Part shown: positions 7,620 through 15,055 of the stretch, piece after piece
Layout: every line of letters starts with the position of its first letter
Position numbering within the stretch: position 1 is the stretch's first letter
Assembly (NCBI GenBank): GCA_945862125.1
Contig: CAMAYC010000045.1
Location: 1 to 34,241, forward strand
Source: Reyranella massiliensis 521
GTDB taxonomy: Bacteria > Pseudomonadota > Alphaproteobacteria > Reyranellales > Reyranellaceae
Length of the DNA stretch: 34,241 nt
Direction: 5' to 3'
The notes under the pieces: model-generated
What the model saw: only the letters and a program-made list of their open reading frames with translations
Told to the model about the DNA's origin: nothing
The model's database searches: none
Made by a program: the position numbers and the translations under genes

Positions 7620-8591
7620 ATGCTCAAGACTTCGCGCCGCGCGATGCTGGCCGGCGTTGCCGCCAGCACGACCCTGCCCCGCTTCGCCATCGCCCAGCCG
7701 AAGGAGAAGATCCGCATCGGTGTGCCGACCAAGACCTATTGGCCGACCATCGTGTGCGAGACCGCGCTCCGGCAGAAGCTGTTCGAAAAGGAAGGCCTCG
7801 ACTGCGAACTCACGATCTACCGCGGCGGCGCCGAGGGTTTCGAAGCGATTGCCGCCGGGGCCGCCGACCTGATCCTGAATTCCTCCTCCAGCGTCGCCGC
7901 CGGCATCAAGAAGGGCGTCAACGTGAAGTGCGTCGCCAACGGCTCGAACGGCTACTACGGCTGGTACCTGGTCGTGAAGCCCGACTCCAAGGTGATGAAG
8001 GTCGAGGACCTCGCCGGCAAGAAGGTCGGCATCACCTCGGCCGGATCGGGCTCCGACATCCTGGCACTCTGGACCGTGAACGCGAAGAAGGTCCAGTTCA
8101 CCCGCGTGCCGCTGGGCGGCGGCGGCCTCGTGCCCAACTTGCTGTCAGGCAACATCGACGCCACGGTCCTCTATTCGCCCCTCACCTACAAGGTGATGCA
8201 AGGCAAGGAAGCGCGTCCCATCATCGACTTCGGCGCCGAAGTCCCACCGCACTCGACGGCGAGCTGGATCGCCACCGACAAGATCATCAAGGACCGCCCG
8301 GCCGTCGTGCAGAAGGCTTTGAACGCCATCTATGGCGGCGTGGCCTTCCTCGATGCCGACAAGAACCGCGATGCCGCGGTCAAGATCATCGCCGAGATCG
8401 ACGAGATCCCCGACTCGATCGCCGCGGCCGAGCTCGACGGCAACATCAAGAAGCTGTCCCGCGACGGTCTCTTCACCAAGGACTGGATGCAGCTCGCCCT
8501 CGACATGGCGGCGATGATCGGCATGAAGGACCTGGCGCCGGTCGAGCAGATCTACGTCGAGACCTTCAAACCGGTGCCGACCAAGGCGTGA
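7620..8591 (+). CDS. ABC transporter substrate-binding protein (NitT/TauT, NMT1-like)
   Basis: The 323-residue protein opens with a twin-arginine-type leader (TSRRAMLAGVAASTTLPRFAIAQ), predicting export of the folded protein and cleavage after AIAQ or nearby. The mature part begins KEKIRIGVPTKTYWPTIVCETALRQKLFEKEGLDCELTIY, the standard opening of SsuA/NMT1-type receptors. It continues through GAADLILNSSSSVAAGIKKG and VEDLAGKKVGITSAGSGSDIL, the typical hinge and ligand-lobe signatures. GGAGGA at 7609-7614 is a strong ribosome site. It is the first gene of an operon with two permeases, an ATPase and a MetE-like enzyme. Related systems carry sulfonates, thiamine precursors, nitrate and aromatic acids; the ligand here is unknown. 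Confidence 0.92.
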   Translation: MLKTSRRAMLAGVAASTTLPRFAIAQPKEKIRIGVPTKTYWPTIVCETALRQKLFEKEGLDCELTIYRGGAEGFEAIAAGAADLILNSSSSVAAGIKKGVNVKCVANGSNGYYGWYLVVKPDSKVMKVEDLAGKKVGITSAGSGSDILALWTVNAKKVQFTRVPLGGGGLVPNLLSGNIDATVLYSPLTYKVMQGKEARPIIDFGAEVPPHSTASWIATDKIIKDRPAVVQKALNAIYGGVAFLDADKNRDAAVKIIAEIDEIPDSIAAAELDGNIKKLSRDGLFTKDWMQLALDMAAMIGMKDLAPVEQIYVETFKPVPTKA

Positions 8592-8598
8592 GCTTGCG

Positions 8599-9351
8599 TT
8601 GAGTCAGTCCCAGATCGTCGCTTTCCGGCTGGCGTTGCTGGCGGCTGTCGCCGCCGCGTGGCAACTGCTGCCGAGTTCCGGCATCGTCGACGCGCGGCTG
8701 TTGCCGCCGCTGGGCGACGTGCTGGCCATGCTCGGCCAGCTCCTTGGCCGCCCGCAGGTGCACGAGGCCATCCTGGTCACGGCATCCGAGGTCGTGCTGG
8801 CGTTCGTGATCGCGGTGCCGCTGGGGGCCGCGATCGGCGTGCTGGCGGCCGAGAACGAGTATTTCGGCCAGATCTTCAAGCCGATGCTGTTTTACGTGTT
8901 CAGCGTGCCCAAATCGATCTTCCTGCCGATGTTCATCCTGATCTTCGGTATAGGCTTCGAACAGAAGGTGGCCTATGCCGCCTTCTCCACCGTCTTCATC
9001 GTCATCATGAGCGCCACCGCCGCCGTCGAATCGGTGAAGTCCGACCATGTCCTGGTCGCCCGCTCGTGCGGCGCCACACGCAGCCAGATCCTGCTGCGCA
9101 TCTACGTACCCAGCATGATGCCGGTGCTGCTGGAGACACTGCGGATTTCAATGATCTTCAACTTCACCGGCGTGATGATCGCCGAGATGTATGCGTCGCG
9201 CACCGGCATCGGACATCTGATTGCCAATTGGGGAGAAAACTTCCAGATGCCGCAACTGTTCGCGGGCGTAATCCTGCTGGCCACCGTCGCCATCCTGTTC
9301 AACGAGGTGATCCGCCATCTCGAAGACCGCTTCTCGACTTGGCGTACGTGA
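8599..9351 (+). CDS. ABC transporter permease (BPD inner-membrane component) 1
   Basis: The 250-residue integral membrane protein has about six hydrophobic segments. It carries the cytoplasmic EAA-type loop that contacts the ATPase, VLVARSCGATRSQILLRIYVPSMMPVLLETLRIS at about residues 152-185. The start is TTG 8599, seven bases after the receptor stop; no ATG lies closer than position 8728, which would remove the first membrane helix. It pairs with the second permease (10121-10945), so the channel is probably a heterodimer, a less common arrangement for NitT/TauT systems, where one permease usually forms a homodimer. Confidence 0.9.
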   Translation: MSQSQIVAFRLALLAAVAAAWQLLPSSGIVDARLLPPLGDVLAMLGQLLGRPQVHEAILVTASEVVLAFVIAVPLGAAIGVLAAENEYFGQIFKPMLFYVFSVPKSIFLPMFILIFGIGFEQKVAYAAFSTVFIVIMSATAAVESVKSDHVLVARSCGATRSQILLRIYVPSMMPVLLETLRISMIFNFTGVMIAEMYASRTGIGHLIANWGENFQMPQLFAGVILLATVAILFNEVIRHLEDRFSTWRT

Positions 9352-9362
9352 GTGGAGTGGAC

Positions 9363-10124
9363 ATGAGCGCGATCGCCGTCGAGAAACTGAGCCACGTCTA
9401 CTCTGGTGCCGAGGGTGGCGTGCCGGCGCTCGAGGACATCACCATCGATGTCGAGCCCGGCAAGTTCGTCGTCATCGTGGGCCCCAGCGGCTGCGGCAAG
9501 ACCTCGCTGCTGATGATGCTGGCGGGGCTGCGCCACCAGACCGAAGGCACGATCCTGTGCGCCGGCAAGCCGATCCCCGAGCCCGACCCCGAGCGCGTCG
9601 GCGTCGTCTTCCAGGAGGCGAGCCTGTTTCCCTGGCTGACGGCGCTCGACAATATCGAATTCCCGCTGGCGCTGCGCGGCACCCCGCGCGACGACCGCCG
9701 CCGCCGGGCCGAGGAAATGCTGTCGCTGGTTGGTCTGGACGGCTTCGGCGCCCGCTATCCGCACGAACTGTCGGGCGGCATGAAGCAGCGCGTCTCGATC
9801 GCCCGCGGCCTCGCCCAGGACCCGCCCGTGCTGCTGATGGACGAACCCTTCGCCGCCCTCGATGAGCAGACGCGCATGACCATGGGCCATGAGCTGCTGC
9901 GCATCTGGTCGACCACGCGCAAGACCGTGGTGTTCATCACCCACAGCCTGACCGAAGCGGTCTATCTCGCCGACGAGGTGCTTGTCATGTCGGCCCGCCC
10001 CGGCCGCATAATCGACCGCATAGAAGTCACGCTGCCTCGCCCGCGCACCTACGAGATGATGGCCACCGACACTTTCGGCAAGCTGCGCGAACGGATCTGG
10101 CAGCAGATCCGCAAGGTTCCGTGA
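9363..10124 (+). CDS. ABC transporter ATP-binding protein (NitT/TauT type)
   Basis: The 253-residue ATPase has all the motifs for an active nucleotide-binding domain. Walker A is GPSGCGKTS at residues 40-48, the Q-loop is VVFQEASLFPW with Q84, the signature is LSGGMKQR from 136, Walker B is LLMDEP followed by FAALDE, and the switch histidine is H194 in FITHS. The start is ATG 9363 with GGAG at 9354-9357; the frame is open far upstream but is shadow of the permease. The stop TGA shares bases with the GTG of the next permease (GTGA), so the two are translationally coupled. Confidence 0.95.
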   Translation: MSAIAVEKLSHVYSGAEGGVPALEDITIDVEPGKFVVIVGPSGCGKTSLLMMLAGLRHQTEGTILCAGKPIPEPDPERVGVVFQEASLFPWLTALDNIEFPLALRGTPRDDRRRRAEEMLSLVGLDGFGARYPHELSGGMKQRVSIARGLAQDPPVLLMDEPFAALDEQTRMTMGHELLRIWSTTRKTVVFITHSLTEAVYLADEVLVMSARPGRIIDRIEVTLPRPRTYEMMATDTFGKLRERIWQQIRKVP

Positions 10125-10945
10125 GGCCCGCGATGCGCTGGCCCAAGCCCTCGACCGTGCGCTGGGGAATCCTGGTGGCGTTGCTCGTCCTCTGGGAAGT
10201 GATGCCTAGCACCAAGATCATCCCCGAGCTGTTCCTGCCGTCGCTGTCGAAGACGCTGACGGTGCTGTGGATCGACCGTGTCGAGTACGCCGAAGCACTT
10301 GTCGTCACCCTCTACGAAGTCGGCGTCGCCATGCTGATCGCTTGCGGTGCCGGCATCCTGACCGGGGCAGTGGTGGGCGGGATCGCCACTTTGCGCAACG
10401 TCATGTTGCCGGTCTTCTCCAGCCTCTATGCCGTGCCGATCGTGATCCTCTATCCGATCTTCACCGCCTGGTTCGGCATCGGCTCGGAATCCAAGATCGC
10501 CTTCGCCGGCATCTACGGCTTCTTCCCGGTCATGCTCTCGACGGCGGCCGGCATCCGCACCATCGATCCGCAATACCTGCTCGCCGCCCGCAGCATGGGC
10601 GCGACGCTCTTCCAGCAGATCACCCGCATCATTATCCCGGCTTCGATCCCGACCGTTCTGACCGGGCTCAGGCTGGGCGGCGCGCTCACCATCATCGGCG
10701 TTGTGGTCTCGGAGATGCTGACGTCTTCGGCCGGCATCGGCTATCTGGTCACGCGCTACCGCACCATCCTCGACAGCCCCCACGTCTTCGCCGCGATCCT
10801 GATGATCCTGGTGCTGTCGATCATGTTCGACCTGCTCGCCCGCGCCGTCGAGCGGCATACCCTTGTCTGGCAAACCGCCGGCCGTCGCGAACGCGGCGCG
10901 CCGTCGGCCCGTCCATCCACCCTGCCGGCCCCCGCGCCGGTCTAG
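10121..10945 (+). CDS. ABC transporter permease (BPD inner-membrane component) 2
   Basis: The 274-residue membrane protein has the BPD permease fold with the EAA loop LLAARSMGATLFQQITRIIIPASIPTVLTGLRL in its second half. It is clearly different in sequence from the first permease. The GTG 10121 start overlaps the ATPase stop by four bases; ATG 10133 is an alternative four codons later. The C-terminus is a basic, proline-rich cytoplasmic tail (RRERGAPSARPSTLPAPAP). The MetE-like gene follows 16 bases later with its own ribosome site, so all five genes form one operon. Confidence 0.92.
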   Translation: MRPAMRWPKPSTVRWGILVALLVLWEVMPSTKIIPELFLPSLSKTLTVLWIDRVEYAEALVVTLYEVGVAMLIACGAGILTGAVVGGIATLRNVMLPVFSSLYAVPIVILYPIFTAWFGIGSESKIAFAGIYGFFPVMLSTAAGIRTIDPQYLLAARSMGATLFQQITRIIIPASIPTVLTGLRLGGALTIIGVVVSEMLTSSAGIGYLVTRYRTILDSPHVFAAILMILVLSIMFDLLARAVERHTLVWQTAGRRERGAPSARPSTLPAPAPV

Positions 10946-10961
10946 TCCGAGGAGCGTACCC

Positions 10962-11996
10962 ATGGCCGAGACCCTGTTGCAGACGACCGTCGTTGGCAGC
11001 TACCCGCAGCCCGATTGGCTGGTGAACCGTGAGATGCTGTCCAAAGTCGTGCCGCGCACGCGACTGAAGGAAATCTGGCGCGTGCCCGAGGCATACCTGC
11101 AGCAGGCGCAGGACGACGCCACCCTGCTCGCCATCCGCGACATGGAGCGGGCCGGCATCGACATCATCACCGACGGCGAGATGCGCCGCGAAAGCTACTC
11201 CAACCATTTCGCCACGGCGCTCGAGGGAATAGACCAGGAGACCCCCGGCTACGTGATGACGCGGTCGGGCCAGAAGACGCCGGTGCCGCGTGTCGTCGGC
11301 AAGCTCCGGCGCACGCGGCCAGTCGAAGTGCGAGACATGCAGTTCCTGCGTGCCAACACCGAGCGACCGGCCAAGATCACTCTTCCCGGGCCGTTCACCA
11401 TGGGCCAGCAGGTGAAGGACGAATTCTACAAGGACGCCGAAGCGATGTGCATGGACTACGCCGCAGCGGTGAACGAGGAGGCGCACGAGCTCGTCAAGGC
11501 CGGCGCCGACGTGATCCAGCTCGACGAGCCGTGGCTGCGCAACAATCCAGAGGAAGCCAGCCGTTACGCGGTGAAGGTGATCAATCGGGCGCTGAAAGGC
11601 ATCAACGTGCCGACCGTCATTCATCTCTGCTTCGGCTACGCCGCCGTGGTGCCCGGCCTCAGCAAGCCCACCGGCTATTCGTTCCTGCCGCAGCTTGCCG
11701 ACACCATCGCTCAGCAGATTTCCATCGAATCGGCGCAGCCTAAGATCGACCTCGGCGTGCTGAAGGATCTGGCGCCCAAGAAGGTCATGCTGGGCGTCAT
11801 CGACCTCAACGATCCCGAGATCGAGACTCCGGAGAAGATCGCCGGCCGTATCCGCGCCGGCCTGAAATACATGTCGCCCGACAAGCTGCTGCCGGCGCCC
11901 GATTGCGGCATGAAATACCTGCCGCGCGCGACGGCCTTCGGAAAGTTGAAGTCCCTGGCCGAGGGCGCGGCGATCGTCCGGAAGGAACTCGGCTAG
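10962..11996 (+). CDS. Cobalamin-independent methionine synthase-like protein (MetE C-terminal domain only)
   Basis: The 344-residue protein corresponds to the catalytic C-terminal half of MetE, which transfers a methyl group to a zinc-bound thiol. It starts TTVVGSYPQP, a hallmark of the family. All four zinc-ligand positions seem present: H221 and C223 in VIHLCFGY, E256 in QQISIESAQP (compare ISIETSRS of MetE) and C315 in PDCGMKYL. LDEPWL at 188-193 is the conserved substrate loop. The N-terminal folate-binding half of full MetE is absent, so the methyl donor may be something other than the polyglutamylated folate. GAGGAG at 10949-10954 precedes ATG 10962. Position as the last gene of an ABC operon suggests it acts on the imported compound. 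Confidence 0.88.
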   Translation: MAETLLQTTVVGSYPQPDWLVNREMLSKVVPRTRLKEIWRVPEAYLQQAQDDATLLAIRDMERAGIDIITDGEMRRESYSNHFATALEGIDQETPGYVMTRSGQKTPVPRVVGKLRRTRPVEVRDMQFLRANTERPAKITLPGPFTMGQQVKDEFYKDAEAMCMDYAAAVNEEAHELVKAGADVIQLDEPWLRNNPEEASRYAVKVINRALKGINVPTVIHLCFGYAAVVPGLSKPTGYSFLPQLADTIAQQISIESAQPKIDLGVLKDLAPKKVMLGVIDLNDPEIETPEKIAGRIRAGLKYMSPDKLLPAPDCGMKYLPRATAFGKLKSLAEGAAIVRKELG

Positions 11997-12232
11997 CGGG
12001 CGACGACCGGCCCGCGAGTCGGGACGGTCACCGACTTCTCCACGTTGCCTTTCGTCGCCTTGGCCGTCCATTGACCGTCAGAGCCGCGGCGCAGGTCGTG
12101 CACATCCTTGTAGCCCAGGGTCTGCAGGCGGACCTTGGCGTCGGCGCTGCCGATTGGGGCGCTCTGCTTGGTCTGGGCCGCGGCGACATCGGCCACAGGG
12201 ATCAGGGCGAGCGCGAGGACAATCCGCTTCAT
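11993..12232 (-). CDS. Small secreted PepSY-like protein
   Basis: The 79-residue product has a Sec signal (MKRIVLALALIPVADVAAAQ, cleavage after AAAQ or AAA) and one small domain: AKVRLQTLGYKDVHDLRRGSDGQWTAKATKGN followed by a short strand. The pattern of a GY-xV turn, then G-x-W, then a charged strand resembles the PepSY-like fold, a proposed inhibitor or sensor domain of periplasmic proteins. It is clearly related to the C-terminal domain of the 144-residue protein at 14475-14909. Its ATG overlaps the amidohydrolase stop (ATGA), so it is the third gene of that operon. Its stop shares CTAG with the convergent MetE-like gene. Confidence 0.75.
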   Translation of the reverse strand: MKRIVLALALIPVADVAAAQTKQSAPIGSADAKVRLQTLGYKDVHDLRRGSDGQWTAKATKGNVEKSVTVPTRGPVVAR

Positions 12233-13947
12233 GATGCCAGTTTGCCCTTCAAAACGTGGCCGAAGTAAGCTCCGGTCGCCTCGCCGTTCTCGAAGGCCAC
12301 GGCGCCATTCACCAGCGTCGCCTTGATGCCGTCGGCCTTCTGCACCAAGCGCCGGGCGCCGCCCGGCAGGTCAGTCTCAACCGTCGGCAAACGCGGCCGG
12401 ATGCCGTTCTCCTCGAACAGCACGACATCCGCCCGATAGCCTTCGCGGATCAGGCCGCGGTCGTCGAGTTCCCAGGCCTTGGCGTTGTCATGGGTGATCT
12501 TCTTCACCGCCTGCTCGAGCGTGAAGGCGCCACGCTTGCGCACCCAGTAGCTCAGCAGGTGCGTCTGCAACGACGAGCCCATCTCCTGTGCGACATGGGC
12601 GCCGGAGTCGGAGAAGGTCGCGAGCGTGCGGTCGTGCTTCAGGATGCCCAGTACGTCGTCCGGTGATTCATTGACCAGCGGCTGGACATAGACCTGGTTC
12701 TCGTTGGCCAGCGAAAGGTCGATCATGACTTCGACTGGATGCTGTCCGCGTGCCCGGGCGAGTTGCTCCACGGTCGGATCGTCCCAGTCGACGCCGTTCA
12801 TCGCGTACAGGTTGGAATAGTCCGGCTTGCGCGGATCCGTGGTCGCGGCGCCGCCTCCCTGGAAAACATTGTCGCGCGGTTTCATCCGCTCTTCGGCGGC
12901 AACCAGCCCGCGGCGCACCTCGGGATCGGCCAGCCTCCGCTTCTGCTCCGCCATCGGCAGGTCGCGGACCTTGCGCCAGGCCGGGAGCACGTCGAACGGC
13001 AGGTAGGATTTCAGCGAGAAGATCGCATTGATCGACCGTGTCGTGCCCTGGCCGAACATGCGGCCGCCGGCAGCGACCGTCTCGTCGATATAGCGCGTCT
13101 GGTAGGCCCAGCCTGTCGGGTCGTTGCCCTGTTTGGTGGCCAGTACGCCGAACATGATCGGCCGCTTGTAGGCAAGCGCGACCTCGCGCAGGCGTGCGAG
13201 GAAGGCTCGGTGCGCGGCGCCGCTCGCGATGTCGGGACCGACCTGGAAGATTCCAGCGTCGAGCTCGGCCATCGCCGCCACGATGCGGTCGATCTCCTCC
13301 CATTCGGCGACGCGGCTGGCGACCGGCGTGTCGTCGGGCGTCACATGTGTCGAGGCGCGCGAGCTGGAGAAACCCATGGCGCCGGCGCGCAACGCCTCCT
13401 TCACGGCCGCGGCCATGCGGGTCATGTCGTTCTCGGTGGCCTTCTCCGAGAGCGCGCGCCTGCCCATGACATACATGCGCAGCGCCGAATGGCCGATGTA
13501 CATGCCGTAGTTGATCGCCTTGGGCAGTCGCTCCACGGTCGCGAGATATTCCGGGAAGGTCTCCCAGGTCCAGTCGATGCCGGCCGCCATCGCCGCGGTC
13601 GGGATGTCCTCGACCGCGGAGAGGCAGCGCGCATACCAGTCGCGGTCTTCGGGCTTGCAGGGCGCCAGCGCGAAACCGCAGTTGCTCATCACCACAGAAG
13701 TAACGCCGTGCCAGCACGAACAGGTGCCCAGCGGATCCCAGGCGACCTGGGCATCCATGTGGGTGTGGCCGTCGATGAAGCCCGGCGAGACGATCAGCCC
13801 ATCGGCATCGATGCTGCGCGTGGCGACCGACTTGATGCGGCCGACCTCGACGATCTTGCCGTCGGCAATGCCGACGTCGGCCGTGAAGCGCGCCTTGCCG
13901 GAACCGTCGACGACCGTGCCACCACGGACCACCAGGTCGAGGGCCAT
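12229..13947 (-). CDS. D-aminoacylase-type amidohydrolase (N-acyl-D-amino-acid deacylase family)
   Basis: The 572-residue protein has the composite beta-sandwich plus metal-dependent barrel of this family. The metal site begins with GFIDGHTHMD (H61, H63), continues with the family cysteine C90 in VVMSNCGFALAP and H153 in YIGHSALR, and ends with D447 in FSDSGAHV. The C-terminus YRADVVLFEENGIRPRLPTVETDLPGGARRLVQKADGI is the typical closing sandwich strand. Family members hydrolyse N-acyl-D-amino acids or related cyclic amides. The length exceeds the classic roughly 480-residue D-aminoacylases, placing it in the larger relatives. Its ATG overlaps the SnoaL-like stop (TGATG), and its stop overlaps the PepSY-like start, a tight operon. 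Confidence 0.9.
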   Translation of the reverse strand: MALDLVVRGGTVVDGSGKARFTADVGIADGKIVEVGRIKSVATRSIDADGLIVSPGFIDGHTHMDAQVAWDPLGTCSCWHGVTSVVMSNCGFALAPCKPEDRDWYARCLSAVEDIPTAAMAAGIDWTWETFPEYLATVERLPKAINYGMYIGHSALRMYVMGRRALSEKATENDMTRMAAAVKEALRAGAMGFSSSRASTHVTPDDTPVASRVAEWEEIDRIVAAMAELDAGIFQVGPDIASGAAHRAFLARLREVALAYKRPIMFGVLATKQGNDPTGWAYQTRYIDETVAAGGRMFGQGTTRSINAIFSLKSYLPFDVLPAWRKVRDLPMAEQKRRLADPEVRRGLVAAEERMKPRDNVFQGGGAATTDPRKPDYSNLYAMNGVDWDDPTVEQLARARGQHPVEVMIDLSLANENQVYVQPLVNESPDDVLGILKHDRTLATFSDSGAHVAQEMGSSLQTHLLSYWVRKRGAFTLEQAVKKITHDNAKAWELDDRGLIREGYRADVVLFEENGIRPRLPTVETDLPGGARRLVQKADGIKATLVNGAVAFENGEATGAYFGHVLKGKLAS

Positions 13948-14357
13948 CAGAGACGGTCCTTCTGCTCGACGATCTTCCAGTAGGTGTCCTTGGCCGAGAT
14001 CTTGCCGCCACGGAAGGTGTAGATGTCGCAGCCTTGGTAGTTGAGGTCCTCGCCGTCGGCACCCTTGCCTTTCACGGTCCAGACCGAGATCGCTCGATTG
14101 CCGGCGTAAATGTACTCCTTGTGGTCCCAGCGCATGTCGGGGATCACCTTGAAGCGATCGCTGAGCGTCTTGCGGATCGCCTCCTTGCCTTTGAGCGTAC
14201 GCCCGACCGGCTCCGGTCCGCGCGCCAGCCAGAAAGTGGCGTCGTCGGTAAAGCAGGCCACGATGCGATCGACGTCGCGACTGTTGAAGGCCGCCGAAAT
14301 CGACTTCATGAGTTCAGGTGTGGCGATGTCGGCGTTTGCGGCTGTGATGTCCGGCAT
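13947..14357 (-). CDS. SnoaL/NTF2-like nuclear transport factor 2 fold protein
   Basis: The 136-residue protein shows the cone-shaped NTF2-like fold: a helix with the motif ELMKSISAAFNSRDVDRIVACFTDDATFW, then GRTLKGKEAIRKTLSDRFKVIPDMRW, then three long strands ending with GCDIYTFRGGKISAKDTYWKIV. These are typical of SnoaL-like cyclases and ketosteroid-isomerase relatives, many of which have no known reaction. GGGAGG six bases before ATG 14357 is a good ribosome site. It is the first gene of the operon with the amidohydrolase, overlapping it by one base, so it may act in the same pathway. Confidence 0.85.
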   Translation of the reverse strand: MPDITAANADIATPELMKSISAAFNSRDVDRIVACFTDDATFWLARGPEPVGRTLKGKEAIRKTLSDRFKVIPDMRWDHKEYIYAGNRAISVWTVKGKGADGEDLNYQGCDIYTFRGGKISAKDTYWKIVEQKDRL

Positions 14358-14421
14358 ACGAAACCTCCCGCGCAGCGTTTCGAAACGATTGCAGGCTTCG
14401 CCGGTCGCGGCAACGCCGAAA

Positions 14422-14449
14422 GCCTGCCCCGTCTTGCGACGAGGCAGGC
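14422..14449 (-). terminator. Strong stem-loop, probable terminator of the PepSY-like gene
   Basis: On the minus strand GCCTGCC pairs with GGCAGGC, then after one C/A mismatch CGTC pairs with GACG around the loop GCAA, giving an 11-pair stem. TTT follows immediately on the minus strand. It lies 25 bases past the stop of the PepSY-like gene and ahead of the SnoaL-like operon, so it could separate the two units. The U-run is short, so intrinsic termination is plausible, not certain. It overlaps an alternative stem, described separately. Confidence 0.5.
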
Positions 14450-14474
14450 GATCGTGGCCGTTCCTGAGGAACGC

Positions 14475-14909
14475 CTACTCGGTGGTGACGGTGCCGTTGG
14501 CATCGACGACGATGCCGACACGAGCCCCGCCACGCGTAGCCTGGCCGCGCCACTTGCCGTCGGTGCCGCGATTGAGGCCCTGCACGTTGCTGTAGCCATT
14601 GGCTTCGATGCGAGCCTGGGCGCCTGCCGATCCCTCGGCATTGGGCGCCGGCAGAGTGGCAATGCTAGGCGCCGTGACCGGTGGCGACGTGACGCTGGGC
14701 GTGGTCGCGCCGCCCGACGTGGTGCCCGGCGGCATGATCGTGGCGCCACCGACGGCGGGCGCACCGGGGACAGCCGGAGTCGTCACGGCGCCCGGATTCA
14801 CGGACGGGGTCGTCACGGTTCCGGAGCCGACGGACGGCGGGGTAACGGTCTGGGCGCCAGCGGCGCCGGCGGCAGCCACAAGGGCCAGGGTCAGCAAGGT
14901 GCGTTTCAT
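14475..14909 (-). CDS. Secreted protein with proline/threonine-rich linker and PepSY-like domain
   Basis: The 144-residue protein has a Sec signal peptide (MKRTLLTLALVAAAGAAGAQ). Residues about 21-88 form a low-complexity linker rich in T, P, V and G with repeats of the type TTPSV, TTPAV and TAPSI. The C-terminal domain reads AQARIEANGYSNVQGLNRGTDGKWRGQATRGG followed by a final strand, the same PepSY-like pattern as the 79-residue protein at 11993-12232. The signal sequences are also alike (MKR, hydrophobic, AQ). The two proteins are likely paralogues that flank the amidohydrolase operon. GAGGAG lies seven bases before ATG 14909. Function is unknown; binding of a periplasmic partner is inference. 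Confidence 0.75.
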   Translation of the reverse strand: MKRTLLTLALVAAAGAAGAQTVTPPSVGSGTVTTPSVNPGAVTTPAVPGAPAVGGATIMPPGTTSGGATTPSVTSPPVTAPSIATLPAPNAEGSAGAQARIEANGYSNVQGLNRGTDGKWRGQATRGGARVGIVVDANGTVTTE

Positions 14910-15055
14910 AATCGTGCTCCTCTGTTGAGGCCTCCTGTGTTGGGGGCAATCCGGGAACGCGCCCAGCGGTAGGCAGTTCCGCAGCCAATTCTTGCTTTGG
15001 CCACATCGGCCCGCAGGCGTGCTAGCGTGGGTCCAACAAACAGGGGAAACGCGCG

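Noticed and set aside
10821-12071. 416-codon minus-strand frame opposite the MetE-like gene
   Set aside because: The plus-strand gene has a ribosome site and all zinc-ligand motifs; the minus frame is a GC-driven shadow.
12739-13983. 414-codon plus-strand frame opposite the amidohydrolase
   Set aside because: The amidohydrolase motifs are on the minus strand and the genes there overlap by start/stop coupling.
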